This document shows positions 1 to 8,922 of a stretch of DNA of 64,000 nt, piece after piece. This DNA comes from Mesorhizobium atlanticum (GTDB lineage Bacteria > Pseudomonadota > Alphaproteobacteria > Rhizobiales > Rhizobiaceae), in assembly GCF_003289965.1 (NCBI RefSeq), contig NZ_QMBQ01000005.1:434001-498000 (forward strand), given 5' to 3'. Both the position numbers and the translations under genes were made by a program. How positions within the stretch are numbered: position 1 is the first letter of the stretch; the number at the start of each line of letters is the position of its first letter. The notes beneath the pieces were generated by a model. The model ran no database searches. It worked only from the letters and a program-made list of their open reading frames with translations, and was not told the origin of the DNA.

Positions 1-2
1 GC

Positions 3-182
3 CCGTTGAAGGTAACGCCCACCAGCAATGGACCGCTGAAGGTCGAAGGCAATGCCGAGATCGTCACCGGCACCGGCCACACCATCGCCCGCACCACGAA
101 GGTGTTCCTCTGCCGCTGCGGGCATTCGGCCAACAAGCCGTTCTGCGACGGATCGCATAAAAGGGTGGGGTTCGTGGGATGA
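3..182 (+). CDS. CDGSH iron-sulfur protein (C-terminal part, cut by window edge)
   Basis: An open frame enters from the left edge and ends at TGA 180-182. The last ~25 residues carry the full CDGSH signature: C-R-C-G-H-S, three residues, P-F-C-D-G-S-H. This is the three-Cys one-His set that holds a [2Fe-2S] cluster in the mitoNEET/CDGSH family. The upstream residues (PTSNGPLKVEG) match the short strand common before this domain in bacterial members. Bacterial relatives are small redox or Fe-S proteins of poorly defined role. The start lies outside the window, so total length and any second domain are unknown. Confidence 0.85.
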   Translation, partial: PLKVTPTSNGPLKVEGNAEIVTGTGHTIARTTKVFLCRCGHSANKPFCDGSHKRVGFVG

Positions 183-240
183 CAAGCGCCGCGCCGGCGT
201 TAGTTAGGGATGAGGTCTCGCGCTCGGGAGGATTTCCATC

Positions 241-543
241 ATGCGCACCATGCTCGTTCTTGCCCTGCTTGCCCTTGCCATGCCCGCCTATGCCGCCAAC
301 CACGCGGTCCAGATCAAGGGCATGAAGTTCAACCCGTCGAAGGTCAGCGTCGCGGTCGGCGACACCATCACCTTCACCAACGCCGATCCGATGACGCACA
401 CCGCCACGGCCGGGGACGGCTCCTTCGACACCGGCCAGCTCGCCAAGGGCAAAAGCGCCAAGGTCAAGATAACCAAAGCCGGCGCTCACCCGTTCCACTG
501 TGCGATCCATAGCTCGATGACGGGCACCGTCACGGCGAAGTAG
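241..543 (+). CDS. Secreted cupredoxin (plastocyanin/pseudoazurin-like blue copper protein)
   Basis: 100 aa. Residues 1-18 are a Sec signal peptide (MRTMLVLALLALAMPAYA, cut after AYA). The mature part is one cupredoxin domain: the F-x-P-x-x-x-x-V-x-x-G-D-x-I-x-F-x-N strand pattern, a His ligand in MTHTA, and the C-terminal ligand loop HPFHCAIHSSMTG, which gives Cys, His and Met in type-1 copper spacing. It is probably a periplasmic electron carrier or copper-binding protein; the partner is unknown. GGGAGG at 226-231 sits 9 nt before the ATG and fixes the start. Neither flanking gene suggests a pathway. Confidence 0.9.
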   Translation: MRTMLVLALLALAMPAYAANHAVQIKGMKFNPSKVSVAVGDTITFTNADPMTHTATAGDGSFDTGQLAKGKSAKVKITKAGAHPFHCAIHSSMTGTVTAK

Positions 544-627
544 AAGGCGCGAGCGGCGGAGCTGCCAGTCTCCCCCTTGTGGGGAGAGCAGAGGGGGGCG
601 TGAAGGAACGCGGTGCCTCAAGATCAA

Positions 628-759
628 GGTTCCTCGCCCCACGAAGTGGGGAGAGTTGGCTCGGCGAAGCCGAGACGGAGAGGGGAGCGCCCTACGAAGG
701 CCCCCCCTCCGTCCGCTTCGCGGACACCTCTCCCCCGCCTTTGGCGGGGGCGAGGAACC
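628..759. repeat. Palindromic intergenic element (family C, copy 1)
   Basis: The 342-nt gene-free stretch 544-885 contains a 132-bp element bounded by perfect 13-nt inverted ends (GGTTCCTCGCCCC at 628-640 and its complement at 747-759). Inside are further hairpins (GGCTCGGCGAAGCCGAG, CCGTCCGCTTCGCGGAC). A related CTCCCCCTTGTGGGGAGAG hairpin lies just upstream at about 570. The style matches rhizobial intergenic mosaic elements. I see no gene or clear promoter in the rest of the stretch. Confidence 0.7.
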
Positions 760-885
760 CAAGCCTTGATATGCCGGCGGGCGATCAGCTCTTCTCCCCC
801 TGGCCCACCCCTCTAACCTTTATCCGCCAGTCCGTATCGGCTAAGGGCTTCGCGACAAAGCCCTCGACCCGGGACTGCCCGCAAA

Positions 886-2907
886 ATGACCGCCAAGCCT
901 CATCCCCTCTTCCTCGGCATCGACACCGGCGGCACCTACACCGATGCGGTGCTGTGGTCGGAGGAGGGCGGGCCGAAAGGCAAGGTGCTGGCCAAGGCGA
1001 AGTCGCTGACGACGCGCCACGATCTCGCCGTCGGCATTTCCGGCGCGGTCGATGCCGTGCTTCAGGAATCCGGCACCGATCCGGCCGCCATCAAGCTGGT
1101 CTCGATGTCGACGACGCTTGCCACCAACGCGCTGGTCGAGGGACAGGGCGGGCGCGTGGCGCTGGTCATGATCGGCTTTTCCGAGTCGGATCTTGCCCGC
1201 GACGGGTTGAAGACGGCGCTCGGCACCGACCCGGTGGTGTTCTGTCCCGGCGGCCATGACGTGCACGGCAATGCCGCGAAGCTCGACCTGTCCGGCCTCG
1301 AGGCGGCGCTGCCCGAGCTTGGGCGTTCGGTGTCGGGCTTTGCCGTCTGCGCCTATTTCGCCACCCGCAACCCGGCGCATGAGCTCGCCGCGCGCGACCT
1401 GATCCGCGAGAAGACCGGCCTGCCGGTCACCGCCAGCCACGAGCTTTCGGCCAAGCTCGGCGGCCCGCGCCGCGCGCTCACCACCTTGCTCAACGCAAGG
1501 CTGATCTCGATGATCGACCGGCTGGTCGCGGCGACCGAAGGGTTCCTCGCCAAGCGCGGCATCGCCGCACCCCTGATGGTGGTGCGCGGCGACGGCGCGC
1601 TGGTGTCGGCGGCCTTTGCCCGCCAGCGGCCGATCGAGACGATTCTCTCCGGCCCGGCTGCCTCTCTTGTCGGCGCGCGCCACATGACCGGGCTGGACGA
1701 CGCCATGGTGTCGGACATCGGCGGCACCACGACCGACGTCGCCGTGCTCGACGGCGGCCGCCCGCGCCTCGATCCGGAAGGCGCCACGGTCGGCGGCTTC
1801 CGCACCATGGTCGAAGCCGTCGCCATGCGCACCTTCGGCCTCGGAGGCGATTCCGAAGTGGCGCTGGAAGACGGCGCGCTCGACCCGAAGATTCTGCTCG
1901 GGCCGCGCCGACTGGTGCCGCTGGCGCTGGCCGGCATGGCGCATGGCGAGGCGGTGACGTCGGAGCTCGAACGGCAGCTGCGGGCGCCGAATCCCGGCCG
2001 CATGGACGGACGCTTTGCCCTGCGCACCGGCGTGCCGGATCGCCTTGCCGCCGGCCTCACCGCGCCGGAAGCAAAACTCTACGAGGCGATCGGCACTGTC
2101 CCGCTGGCGCTCGACAGGCTGCTCTCGTCCAACGCCCAGAACGCCACGCTGAACCGGCTGGTCGCACGCGGGCTGGTGCATATCTCGGGCTTCACGCCAT
2201 CCGACGCCGCCCATGTGCTGGGCAAGCAGGCCAATTGGGACGCCGCCACCGCCCGCCTCGGCGCCGAGCTTTTCGCCCGCCGCCGCGACGGCCGCGGCCA
2301 GGCGATCGCCGCGACGCCGGAAGCGATTGCCGCGCGCGTTCTGGTCACGCTCACCCGCTGGTCGGCCGAATACATCCTCGAAACCGCCTTCGCCGAGGAC
2401 GGCCTGGACGGCGCCGCGACCGTGGCGCATGCGCTGGTGCAGCGCGCGGTCGATGCCCATCCCGGCATCGCCCGCTTCACCGTCGCCCTCGACCGCCCGG
2501 TCATCGGCCTCGGCGCGTCGGCGCCGCTGCACTATGCCGGCCTGCCGCCGCTGGTCGGCAATGGCTGCATCGTGCCGGAGGACACCGACGTCGCCAACGC
2601 GCTCGGCGCCGTGGTCGGCCAGGTGCGCGTCTCGGCCGAAGCCCGCGTCAGCCAGCCCAAGGAAGGCCTGTTCCGCCTCGCCTCGGGCCAGACGGTACGC
2701 GACTTCACCGACGAGGCGAAGGCGATCGCGGCGGCCGAGGCCGATGTGCGGGCGATCGCCGCCGAGCGCGCCAAGGACGCCGGCACCGACAGCGCCGAAA
2801 TCGACGTCGCCACCGAATTCAAGGTCTCGATCATCGAGGGCCAGCGCATGTTCATCGAGGCGCATGTGGTCGCGGTGGCGTCGGGACGGCCGCGGATTGC
2901 GGTGTAG
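886..2907 (+). CDS. Hydantoinase/oxoprolinase family protein (HyuA-like)
   Basis: 673 aa, close to the usual 650-700 aa of HyuA subunits. The N-terminus has the phosphate-binding motif GIDTGGTYTD (residues ~12-21), and a second actin-fold phosphate loop (SDIGGTTTDVAVLDGG) starts near residue 275. These define the hydantoinase A/oxoprolinase ATPase fold, which couples ATP hydrolysis to opening of cyclic amides such as 5-oxoproline or hydantoins. HyuA enzymes usually work with a HyuB subunit, but no hyuB gene is adjacent here, so the substrate is open. The ATG at 886 has no strong Shine-Dalgarno sequence. It is flanked on both sides by family C repeats and looks monocistronic. Confidence 0.85.
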   Translation: MTAKPHPLFLGIDTGGTYTDAVLWSEEGGPKGKVLAKAKSLTTRHDLAVGISGAVDAVLQESGTDPAAIKLVSMSTTLATNALVEGQGGRVALVMIGFSESDLARDGLKTALGTDPVVFCPGGHDVHGNAAKLDLSGLEAALPELGRSVSGFAVCAYFATRNPAHELAARDLIREKTGLPVTASHELSAKLGGPRRALTTLLNARLISMIDRLVAATEGFLAKRGIAAPLMVVRGDGALVSAAFARQRPIETILSGPAASLVGARHMTGLDDAMVSDIGGTTTDVAVLDGGRPRLDPEGATVGGFRTMVEAVAMRTFGLGGDSEVALEDGALDPKILLGPRRLVPLALAGMAHGEAVTSELERQLRAPNPGRMDGRFALRTGVPDRLAAGLTAPEAKLYEAIGTVPLALDRLLSSNAQNATLNRLVARGLVHISGFTPSDAAHVLGKQANWDAATARLGAELFARRRDGRGQAIAATPEAIAARVLVTLTRWSAEYILETAFAEDGLDGAATVAHALVQRAVDAHPGIARFTVALDRPVIGLGASAPLHYAGLPPLVGNGCIVPEDTDVANALGAVVGQVRVSAEARVSQPKEGLFRLASGQTVRDFTDEAKAIAAAEADVRAIAAERAKDAGTDSAEIDVATEFKVSIIEGQRMFIEAHVVAVASGRPRIAV

Positions 2908-2925
2908 CACGACCGCCCCCTTCCC

Positions 2926-3066
2926 CCCTTGTGGGGGAAGGTGTCGCCGAAGGCGACGGATGAGGGGTGCTCCAGGGAAAGCCAGCGTCTCACTCCGCTG
3001 GAACACCCCTCATCCGTCTCGGCGCTTGCGCGCCGATCCACCTTCTCCCACAAGGGGAGAAGGGGA
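2926..3066. repeat. Palindromic intergenic element (family C, copy 2)
   Basis: About 140 bp between the HyuA-like gene and glcB. The left arm contains CCCCTTGTGGGGGAAGGTG and the right arm its near complement (CCACCTTCTCCCACAAGGGG). Internal inverted segments include GGATGAGGGGTG with CACCCCTCATCC and a GGCGCTTGCGCGCC hairpin. It shares the CCCCTTGTGGGG core with the copy near 570. Confidence 0.7.
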
Positions 3067-3157
3067 AACCGCGCCTTCCTACACCTAAGCCGAATTGACC
3101 CTCGCCCCCCAAACATGCCAAAGGCCCCGGCAAGCCTACCTATCTGGAGACGTGCAG

Positions 3158-5338
3158 ATGACCGACCGCTTCGAGATCGCTGGGTTGCGGATTGCCCGGG
3201 AGCTGCATGACTTCGTGGCCGAGGAAGCAGCACCCGGCACCGGCATCGATCAGGAAAAATTCTGGGAAGGCTTTTCCGCCATCGTCCACGACCTCGCGCC
3301 GAAGAACCGCGCGCTGCTCGCCAAGCGCGACGCCATGCAGGAAAAGCTCGACGGCTGGTATCGCGAGAACGGCGCGCCGCTCGACATGGAGGCCTACAAG
3401 ACCTTCCTGAAGGAGATCGGCTATCTGGTGCCGGAAGGCCCGGCCTTCAGCGTCTCGACGGAGCATGTCGATCCCGAGATCGCCGTCGTCGCCGGGCCGC
3501 AGCTCGTCGTGCCGGTGATGAATGCGCGCTATGCGCTCAACGCCGCCAACGCCCGCTGGGGCTCGCTCTATGACGCGCTTTACGGCACCGACGCCATTCC
3601 CGAGACCGGCGGCGCCGAGAAGGGCAAGAGGTTCAATCCCGCGCGCGGCGCCAAGGTGATCGCCTGGGCGAAGGATTTCCTCGACCAGTCCGTGCCGCTC
3701 ACATCAGGCAAATGGGCGGGCGTCAACGGATTGTCGGTGGCGAATGGCGCGCTGAAGGCGGGCGAGGGCGCCGGCGCCACCACGCTCGCCGACCCGAAGC
3801 AGTTTGCCGGCTATCGCGGCGATGCCGAGAATCCCGAAGCCGTGCTGCTGGTCAAGAACGGCCTGCATATCGAGATCGTGATCGACCACGCCAGCGGGAT
3901 CGGCAGGACCGATCCAGCCGGCATCGCCGACGTCATCCTGGAATCGGCCTTGACCACCATCCAGGACTGCGAGGATTCGGTCGCCGCCGTCGATGCCGAG
4001 GACAAGGTCGTCGTCTACCGCAACTGGCTCGGCCTGATGAAGGGCGACCTTTCGGAAGAGATCACCAAGGGCGGCAAGACTTTTGTCCGCAAGCTCAATC
4101 CCGATCGCCGCTATACGGCGCCGAATGGCGGCCAGCTTCTGCTGCCGGGGCGCTCGCTGATGCTGGTGCGCAATGTCGGCCACCTGATGACCAACCCGGC
4201 GATCACCGACCGCGACGGAAACGAGGTGCCGGAAGGCATCATGGATGCCGCCATCACCGCGCTGATCGCGTTGCATGATGTTGGCGAAAACGGCCGCCGC
4301 GCCAATTCCCGCGCCGGCTCGATGTATGTGGTGAAGCCGAAGATGCACGGGCCGGAAGAGGTTGCCTTCGCGGTGGAAATCTTCGACCGCGTCGAAGCCC
4401 TGCTCGGCATGGCGAAAAACACCATCAAGATGGGCATCATGGACGAGGAGCGGCGCACCACCGTCAACCTCAAGGAGGCGATCCGCGCCGCAAAGGAGCG
4501 CGTGGTGTTCATCAACACCGGCTTCCTCGACCGCACCGGCGACGAGATCCACACCTCGATGGAAGCCGGCCCGATGATCCGCAAGGGCGACATGAAGCAG
4601 GCCGCCTGGATCTCCGCCTATGAGGCCTGGAATGTCGATACGGGCCTCGAATGCGGGCTCGCCGGCCATGCCCAGATCGGCAAGGGCATGTGGGCAATGC
4701 CGGACCTGATGGCGGCGATGCTTGAGCAGAAGATCGCGCATCCCAAGGCCGGCGCCAACACCGCATGGGTGCCCTCGCCGACGGCCGCGACGCTGCACGC
4801 CACGCATTACCACAAGGTCGATGTGCACGCCGTGCAGGCGGCGCTGAAGAGCCGGCCGAAGGCCAAGCTCGACGACATCCTGTCGGTGCCCGTCGCGGTG
4901 CGGCCGAACTGGACGCCGGACGAGATCCAGCGCGAGCTCGACAACAATGCGCAGGGCATCCTGGGCTATGTCGTGCGCTGGATCGACCAGGGTGTCGGCT
5001 GCTCGAAAGTGCCCGATATCAACGATGTCGGCCTGATGGAGGACCGCGCCACGCTGCGCATCTCCTCGCAGCACATTGCCAACTGGTTGCGCCACAAGGT
5101 CTGCTCGGAAATCCAGGTCCGGGATTCGCTGCAGCGCATGGCGGCGATCGTCGACCGCCAGAATGTCGGCGATCCGCTCTACCGCCCGATGGCGCCGGAC
5201 TTCGACAAGTCCATCGCCTTCCAGGCCGCCTGCGACCTGGTGTTCAAGGGCACGAGCCAGCCCAATGGCTATACCGAGCCGGTGCTGCATGCGCGGCGGC
5301 TGGAGCTGAAGGCGCGCGACAGACAGGGCTCTGCCTGA
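3158..5338 (+). CDS. glcB: Malate synthase G
   Basis: 726 aa, the normal length of the monomeric G isoform (~723 aa). It condenses glyoxylate and acetyl-CoA to malate in the glyoxylate/glycolate route. Visible family motifs are GRSLMLVRNVGHLMT (substrate-binding Arg), GIMDEERRTT (metal-ligand Glu region), FINTGFLDRTGDEIHTSMEA (metal-ligand Asp region) and MEDRATLRISSQ, which holds the catalytic Asp. The frame opens at 3095, but ATG 3158 is the better start: GGAGA at 3146-3150 lies 7 nt upstream, and MTDRFEIAGLRIA is a typical beginning. It appears to be a single-gene unit. Confidence 0.97.
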   Translation: MTDRFEIAGLRIARELHDFVAEEAAPGTGIDQEKFWEGFSAIVHDLAPKNRALLAKRDAMQEKLDGWYRENGAPLDMEAYKTFLKEIGYLVPEGPAFSVSTEHVDPEIAVVAGPQLVVPVMNARYALNAANARWGSLYDALYGTDAIPETGGAEKGKRFNPARGAKVIAWAKDFLDQSVPLTSGKWAGVNGLSVANGALKAGEGAGATTLADPKQFAGYRGDAENPEAVLLVKNGLHIEIVIDHASGIGRTDPAGIADVILESALTTIQDCEDSVAAVDAEDKVVVYRNWLGLMKGDLSEEITKGGKTFVRKLNPDRRYTAPNGGQLLLPGRSLMLVRNVGHLMTNPAITDRDGNEVPEGIMDAAITALIALHDVGENGRRANSRAGSMYVVKPKMHGPEEVAFAVEIFDRVEALLGMAKNTIKMGIMDEERRTTVNLKEAIRAAKERVVFINTGFLDRTGDEIHTSMEAGPMIRKGDMKQAAWISAYEAWNVDTGLECGLAGHAQIGKGMWAMPDLMAAMLEQKIAHPKAGANTAWVPSPTAATLHATHYHKVDVHAVQAALKSRPKAKLDDILSVPVAVRPNWTPDEIQRELDNNAQGILGYVVRWIDQGVGCSKVPDINDVGLMEDRATLRISSQHIANWLRHKVCSEIQVRDSLQRMAAIVDRQNVGDPLYRPMAPDFDKSIAFQAACDLVFKGTSQPNGYTEPVLHARRLELKARDRQGSA

Positions 5339-5377
5339 GTCTGCCGGCTGCCGCCGGCTGGTCGACGGCTGCGGCCC

Positions 5378-5923
5378 TTACGCGCCTTCGATCGCCCGCG
5401 ACAGGAAGACATCCGTATGCCTGACATGCGCCGGCGTATCGCGAAAGCGCGCGCAGGGCCTGAAGCCGAACGCTTCGTACAGGGCAACGGCACTGCTCAT
5501 ATAGAAGCTCGTGTGGATCAGCACGGTTCGGGCGGGGCTCTTCTCGATTTGCATCAGCGTGGTGCCTATCAGCGCACGACCTATGCCTTGTCCGCGGAAG
5601 GACGCGTCGACGAAGAACTTGTGAAGTTCCACCGCTCCCTCGCCAAACGGGCCGAAGGCGAGGCAACCCGCCGGCAGGCCTCGGGAACGGGCGATGAAGG
5701 CCATGGCATTCGGTGCCCCGAATTGCGCGGCCAGTTGAGGGCCGCTTTTTTCGGGCTGAAAGAGAGCCCTGACATCTGCCGCCGAAATGCCATGCGGCGC
5801 CGAAGCGTCGACATCCCACTGCGCGAGCCTGCGGCAGAGCCCCGCCAGTGTCTCGAAATCTTCGGCGCTGCGTGCCGGCAGAACTGAAATCATCCCTCGC
5901 CCCCGCCCGGATCGGCTCACCAT
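5378..5923 (-). CDS. GNAT family N-acetyltransferase
   Basis: 181 aa. The acetyl-CoA-binding motif A is seen as VDASFRGQGIGRALIGT (R-G-x-G-I-G-x-A), followed by a typical GNAT tail (SSAVALYEAFGFRPCARF). The substrate cannot be told from the sequence. GGAAAG lies 9 nt before the chosen ATG at 5923; an internal ATG at 5893 (MISVLPARSAEDF) would give 171 aa and is possible. It is convergent with glcB and divergent from the DUF308-like gene. Confidence 0.85.
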   Translation of the reverse strand: MVSRSGRGRGMISVLPARSAEDFETLAGLCRRLAQWDVDASAPHGISAADVRALFQPEKSGPQLAAQFGAPNAMAFIARSRGLPAGCLAFGPFGEGAVELHKFFVDASFRGQGIGRALIGTTLMQIEKSPARTVLIHTSFYMSSAVALYEAFGFRPCARFRDTPAHVRHTDVFLSRAIEGA

Positions 5924-5991
5924 ATCACCAAGCTTTCCGGGTGCGAATGCGTCGCAGAGCGTTCAACGCGGCGGCGAAGCCCGCAAACGGC

Positions 5992-6024
5992 TTGACGAAT
6001 ACAAATCTACCTACTAGTAGGTAG
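5992..6024 (+). promoter_or_regulatory. Promoter with 18-bp palindromic operator
   Basis: A perfect 18-bp palindrome, CTACCTACTAGTAGGTAG, occupies 6007-6024. A sigma-70-like -35 (TTGACG, 5992-5997) lies 17 nt from TAGTAG (6015-6020), so the palindrome covers the -10 box. A dimeric repressor bound here would block transcription of the gene at 6054. The TetR gene at 6775 is the natural candidate; that link is inference. Confidence 0.7.
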
Positions 6025-6053
6025 GAACAGAGATCAAAGGAAAGGTATTCGTC

Positions 6054-6644
6054 ATGTCTGCACAAATGAGCGGTCAGAACCGTCCCCAGTCCTCAAATGG
6101 CTGGCTCAAAAGCTATTATTATCTGCGTTTTGCCGTGTCGGCGGCCTGGGTCCTGGCGGCGGTCACAGTCGCGAAGACAGTTCCGCCGCTCGCCGCCGCC
6201 ATGCTCGTCGCCTACCCCCTGTGGGACGCGCTTGCCAATTATGTCGACGCGCAGCGCAGCGGCGGGCTCGGCCGCAACAGGTCGCAACTGCTCAACTTCG
6301 CCGTCAGCATCGTCACCGCGATCGCGGTTGCCATCGCGCTTGGCCACAGCATGAACGCGGTGCTCGCGGTCTATGGTGTCTGGGCCGTTTTCTCAGGCGC
6401 GTTTCAGCTCCTGACGGCGGCTCGTCGCTGGAAGACCAACGGCGCCCAGTGGGCCATGATCCTGAGCGGCGCCCAGTCGGCGCTGGCCGGTCTCTTCTTC
6501 GTCAAGATGGCGGGCGGCGCGGAGGCCATCGGCATCGCCAACGTGGCGCCCTACGCCGCTTTCGGCGCCTTCTATTTCCTCGTGTCCGCCGTGTGGCTGT
6601 CAGCCAGCGATATCCTTCGCAAGTCGCCGCAGGCCGTGCGTTGA
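6054..6644 (+). CDS. DUF308-like (HdeD-type) integral membrane protein
   Basis: 196 aa. After a polar N-terminus (~25 residues) there are about six hydrophobic helices in pairs (for example FAVSAAWVLAAVTVA, LLNFAVSIVTAIAVAIALG, MNAVLAVYGVWAVFSGAFQLL, VAPYAAFGAFYFLVSAVWL). This pattern and the GVWAVFSGAFQLLTAARRW segment resemble DUF308/HdeD proteins, which in some bacteria are linked to acid or envelope stress. Function here is unknown. The start has AAAGGAAAGG upstream. An 18-bp palindrome over the promoter and a TetR gene ~130 nt downstream suggest a small repressor-controlled unit. Confidence 0.7.
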   Translation: MSAQMSGQNRPQSSNGWLKSYYYLRFAVSAAWVLAAVTVAKTVPPLAAAMLVAYPLWDALANYVDAQRSGGLGRNRSQLLNFAVSIVTAIAVAIALGHSMNAVLAVYGVWAVFSGAFQLLTAARRWKTNGAQWAMILSGAQSALAGLFFVKMAGGAEAIGIANVAPYAAFGAFYFLVSAVWLSASDILRKSPQAVR

Positions 6645-6663
6645 GATTTTCGCCGCCGGAGGT

Positions 6664-6765
6664 TAGAGCAATTCCAGGAAAAGTGTTTACGGTTTTCCGT
6701 CAGGAATTGCGTCAAAACAAAGGGATAGAGCGGTTCGCCGTTTCCGTGAAACGGGGAACGCTCTA
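6664..6765 (+). repeat. Family A dispersed repeat, copy 1
   Basis: About 102 bp running from TAGAGCAATTCCAGGAAAAG through GCGTCAAAACAAAG to the hairpin CGCCGTTTCCGTGAAACGG and a terminal CGCTCTA. Seven copies of this family are in the window (6664, 8923, 26175, 29906, 40507, 50158, 50258). The element ends 9 nt before the TetR start codon and so forms most of its leader. Confidence 0.85.
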
Positions 6766-6774
6766 CGCACGCCT

Positions 6775-7362
6775 ATGGACAGGCCCTCGAACACCGCCGA
6801 TGACATCCTGGCCGCCGCGCGACGCTTCATTGTCGCCGGCGGCTATAACGGGTTCAGCTACGCCGATATCGCCGAGGTGGTCGGTATCCGCAAAGCGAGC
6901 ATCCATCATCATTTCCCGAGCAAGGTCGACCTCGTGCAAACCCTGGTGAGGCGCTACCTCGAGGACGCCGTGACGGGCATGACGGAGCTCGAGCGCAATG
7001 TGCCTGAACCGCCGGAGTTGCTTAGAACCTATGCCGGCTTCTGGGCCCAGTGCATCGAGGACGCGAGCAGGCCGTTTTGCGTGTGCGCGTTGCTGGCGAG
7101 CGAGCTTCCGGTCCTGCCGCCGGAAGTTGCCGCCGAAGTGCGGGCCTATTTCCAGTTTCTGTCGGGCTGGCTGACAGGCGTCATCGAGCGCGGCGCCGGG
7201 CAGGGAACATTGACGATCGCCGCCGCGCCGCGCGTCGAGGCCGAGGCCTTCATGGCGACCGTGCACGGAGCGATGCTTTCCGCGCGTGCCTATGGCGACG
7301 TCCTGACCTTCGGCATGATCCTTGCGCCGACCCTGCAGAAGCTGATCCCTGCAGCCGATTGA
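6775..7362 (+). CDS. TetR/AcrR family transcriptional regulator
   Basis: 195 aa, typical TetR length. The N-terminal helix-turn-helix is clear: ILAAARRFIVAGGYNGFSYA, then DIAEVVGIRKASIHHHFPSK (residues ~28-47). The C-terminal ligand domain contains two nearby cysteines (PFCVCALLA), which could sense thiols or electrophiles; that is speculation. The ATG follows a family A repeat with no good Shine-Dalgarno nearby (GGGGAA is 17 nt away). It probably represses the DUF308-like gene upstream through the palindrome at 6007-6024. Confidence 0.85.
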   Translation: MDRPSNTADDILAAARRFIVAGGYNGFSYADIAEVVGIRKASIHHHFPSKVDLVQTLVRRYLEDAVTGMTELERNVPEPPELLRTYAGFWAQCIEDASRPFCVCALLASELPVLPPEVAAEVRAYFQFLSGWLTGVIERGAGQGTLTIAAAPRVEAEAFMATVHGAMLSARAYGDVLTFGMILAPTLQKLIPAAD

Positions 7363-7628
7363 CGTGAACAAGGCAAGGATCGGCCCGGGAAAACAGACCG
7401 ATTGCAGTCAGACCTCTGCGCCGGGTTATGCGACCTCAGTCAACAGGTTAGCTATCGCTAATATGCTATAAGCAAAAGCGAGGGGTGCAAAATCCATGGG
7501 CCGGTTCTGCGGGATCCAGCTGAGGCATGTCTTGTTTCGGCCAGCGATGCCGATGCCCGCAGCCTTGTTCCCGCAATGACCCGCCGACTCCACAAAAGGC
7601 CTTCTGTTGCGACGGGATATCGGTTGCG

Positions 7629-8861
7629 ATGAGTCAATTTGGCAGCGAACCAGTTCATGACCCCGCGGACCTCGGCTTCGACAAGGCGCGGCTGGCGCGA
7701 CTGAAGCGGTGGATGCAGCGCTATACCGACACCGGGCGCTGGCCTGGCGGTGCGGTGCTCATCGCCCGTCACGGAAAACTCGCTTATTTCGACTCTGCTG
7801 GATACGCCGACATAGAAGCCAAGCGGCCTTGGCGGCGCGACCTCATCGCCCGCATCTGGTCGATGACCAAGCCGGTCACCGCCGTCGCGCTGCTGATGCT
7901 GTATGAGGAGGCGCGCCTGCATCTCGACGATCCGGTCGAAGCCTACCTGCCGGAATTCAAAGACATGCAGCTCCTGATACCGGGCGCAACGTCGCTCGAC
8001 CAGACGGTGCCCGTCAAAACGAAGATGACGATCCATCAACTGCTGACCCACACATCGGGTCTGAGCCTCTTTACAGGTCCCGGTCTGCTTGGTGAGGCTT
8101 ATGCCAAAGAAGCGCTCGGCCTTGCCAAGGACTATGGTGGGCTCGACAAGATGGTGCGCAGAATCGCCGAGCTGCCACTGGAATGGGAGCCGGGGACGCG
8201 CTGGCAGTACAGCGCGGGGTCCGATGTCATCGGCCGCATCGTGGAAGTCGTTTCCGGAATGCCGCTCGATAGATACTTCGCCACGCGGATTTTCGAGCCC
8301 CTCGGCATGACCGACACCGGCTTTTCCGTGCCGGACTCCGGGATCAGCCGTTTCCCCCCGCAGTATGAGGTGACTGCGGGCGGCATGGCGCTGAACGAAG
8401 CGCCGGAGGTTTCGGCGTGGCGGCAAGGAAAGGTTGATACGTTTTGTGGCGGCGGCGGGCTCGTCGGAACCATCGACGACTACTGGCGGTTTGCCGAAAT
8501 GCTGCGCGCTGGAGGTGAGCTGAACGGCGCACGCATCCTCAGTTCCCGCACTTTGCGATTGGCTGCATGCAACCACCTGCCGGGCGACCTTGCCGCGCTG
8601 GCAACCGAAGTTTGGGCCGAGACTCAGTTTGACGGCGTCGGGTTCGGTCTGTTGGGCTCCGTCGTCCTCGATCCGGCCAAGGCGCAAATCTCGGCGCAGG
8701 TGGGCGACTATGGCTGGGGCGGGGCGGCAGGCACCTTCTTCTGGGTGAGTCCGGCCGACGACATGGTGGTCGTTCTCTTCACGCAACTGCTGCCTTCGAG
8801 CGCTATTCCGGTACGCAAGGAGCTGCGCGCGCTCGTCCACGGTGCGTTGACGGGAGCCTGA
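7629..8861 (+). CDS. Serine hydrolase, class C beta-lactamase/esterase fold
   Basis: 410 aa from ATG 7629 (the frame opens at 7527, but MSQFGSEPVHDP is a more normal start). The S-x-x-K nucleophile motif is SMTK at residues ~78-81, in the context RIWSMTKPVTAVALLMLYEE. The Tyr motif is YSAGSDVIGRIVE near residue 194, and the family's LLTHTSGL segment is present. There is no signal peptide, so a cytoplasmic esterase or amidase is more likely than a true beta-lactamase. The 266-nt upstream gap holds an AT-rich stretch (GTTAGCTATCGCTAATATG, ~7446-7464) that may be its promoter. Confidence 0.88.
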   Translation: MSQFGSEPVHDPADLGFDKARLARLKRWMQRYTDTGRWPGGAVLIARHGKLAYFDSAGYADIEAKRPWRRDLIARIWSMTKPVTAVALLMLYEEARLHLDDPVEAYLPEFKDMQLLIPGATSLDQTVPVKTKMTIHQLLTHTSGLSLFTGPGLLGEAYAKEALGLAKDYGGLDKMVRRIAELPLEWEPGTRWQYSAGSDVIGRIVEVVSGMPLDRYFATRIFEPLGMTDTGFSVPDSGISRFPPQYEVTAGGMALNEAPEVSAWRQGKVDTFCGGGGLVGTIDDYWRFAEMLRAGGELNGARILSSRTLRLAACNHLPGDLAALATEVWAETQFDGVGFGLLGSVVLDPAKAQISAQVGDYGWGGAAGTFFWVSPADDMVVVLFTQLLPSSAIPVRKELRALVHGALTGA

Positions 8862-8922
8862 GACTCGCCGGCCGATGCTGCGCGGAGCAAGTTGGAGCTT
8901 GGCAGGCCGTGCTCTGGTGCGG

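Noticed and set aside
841..3006. 721-aa open frame on the minus strand
   Set aside because: Antisense to the HyuA-like gene, low-complexity Arg/Gly/His composition and no domain; a GC-rich shadow frame.
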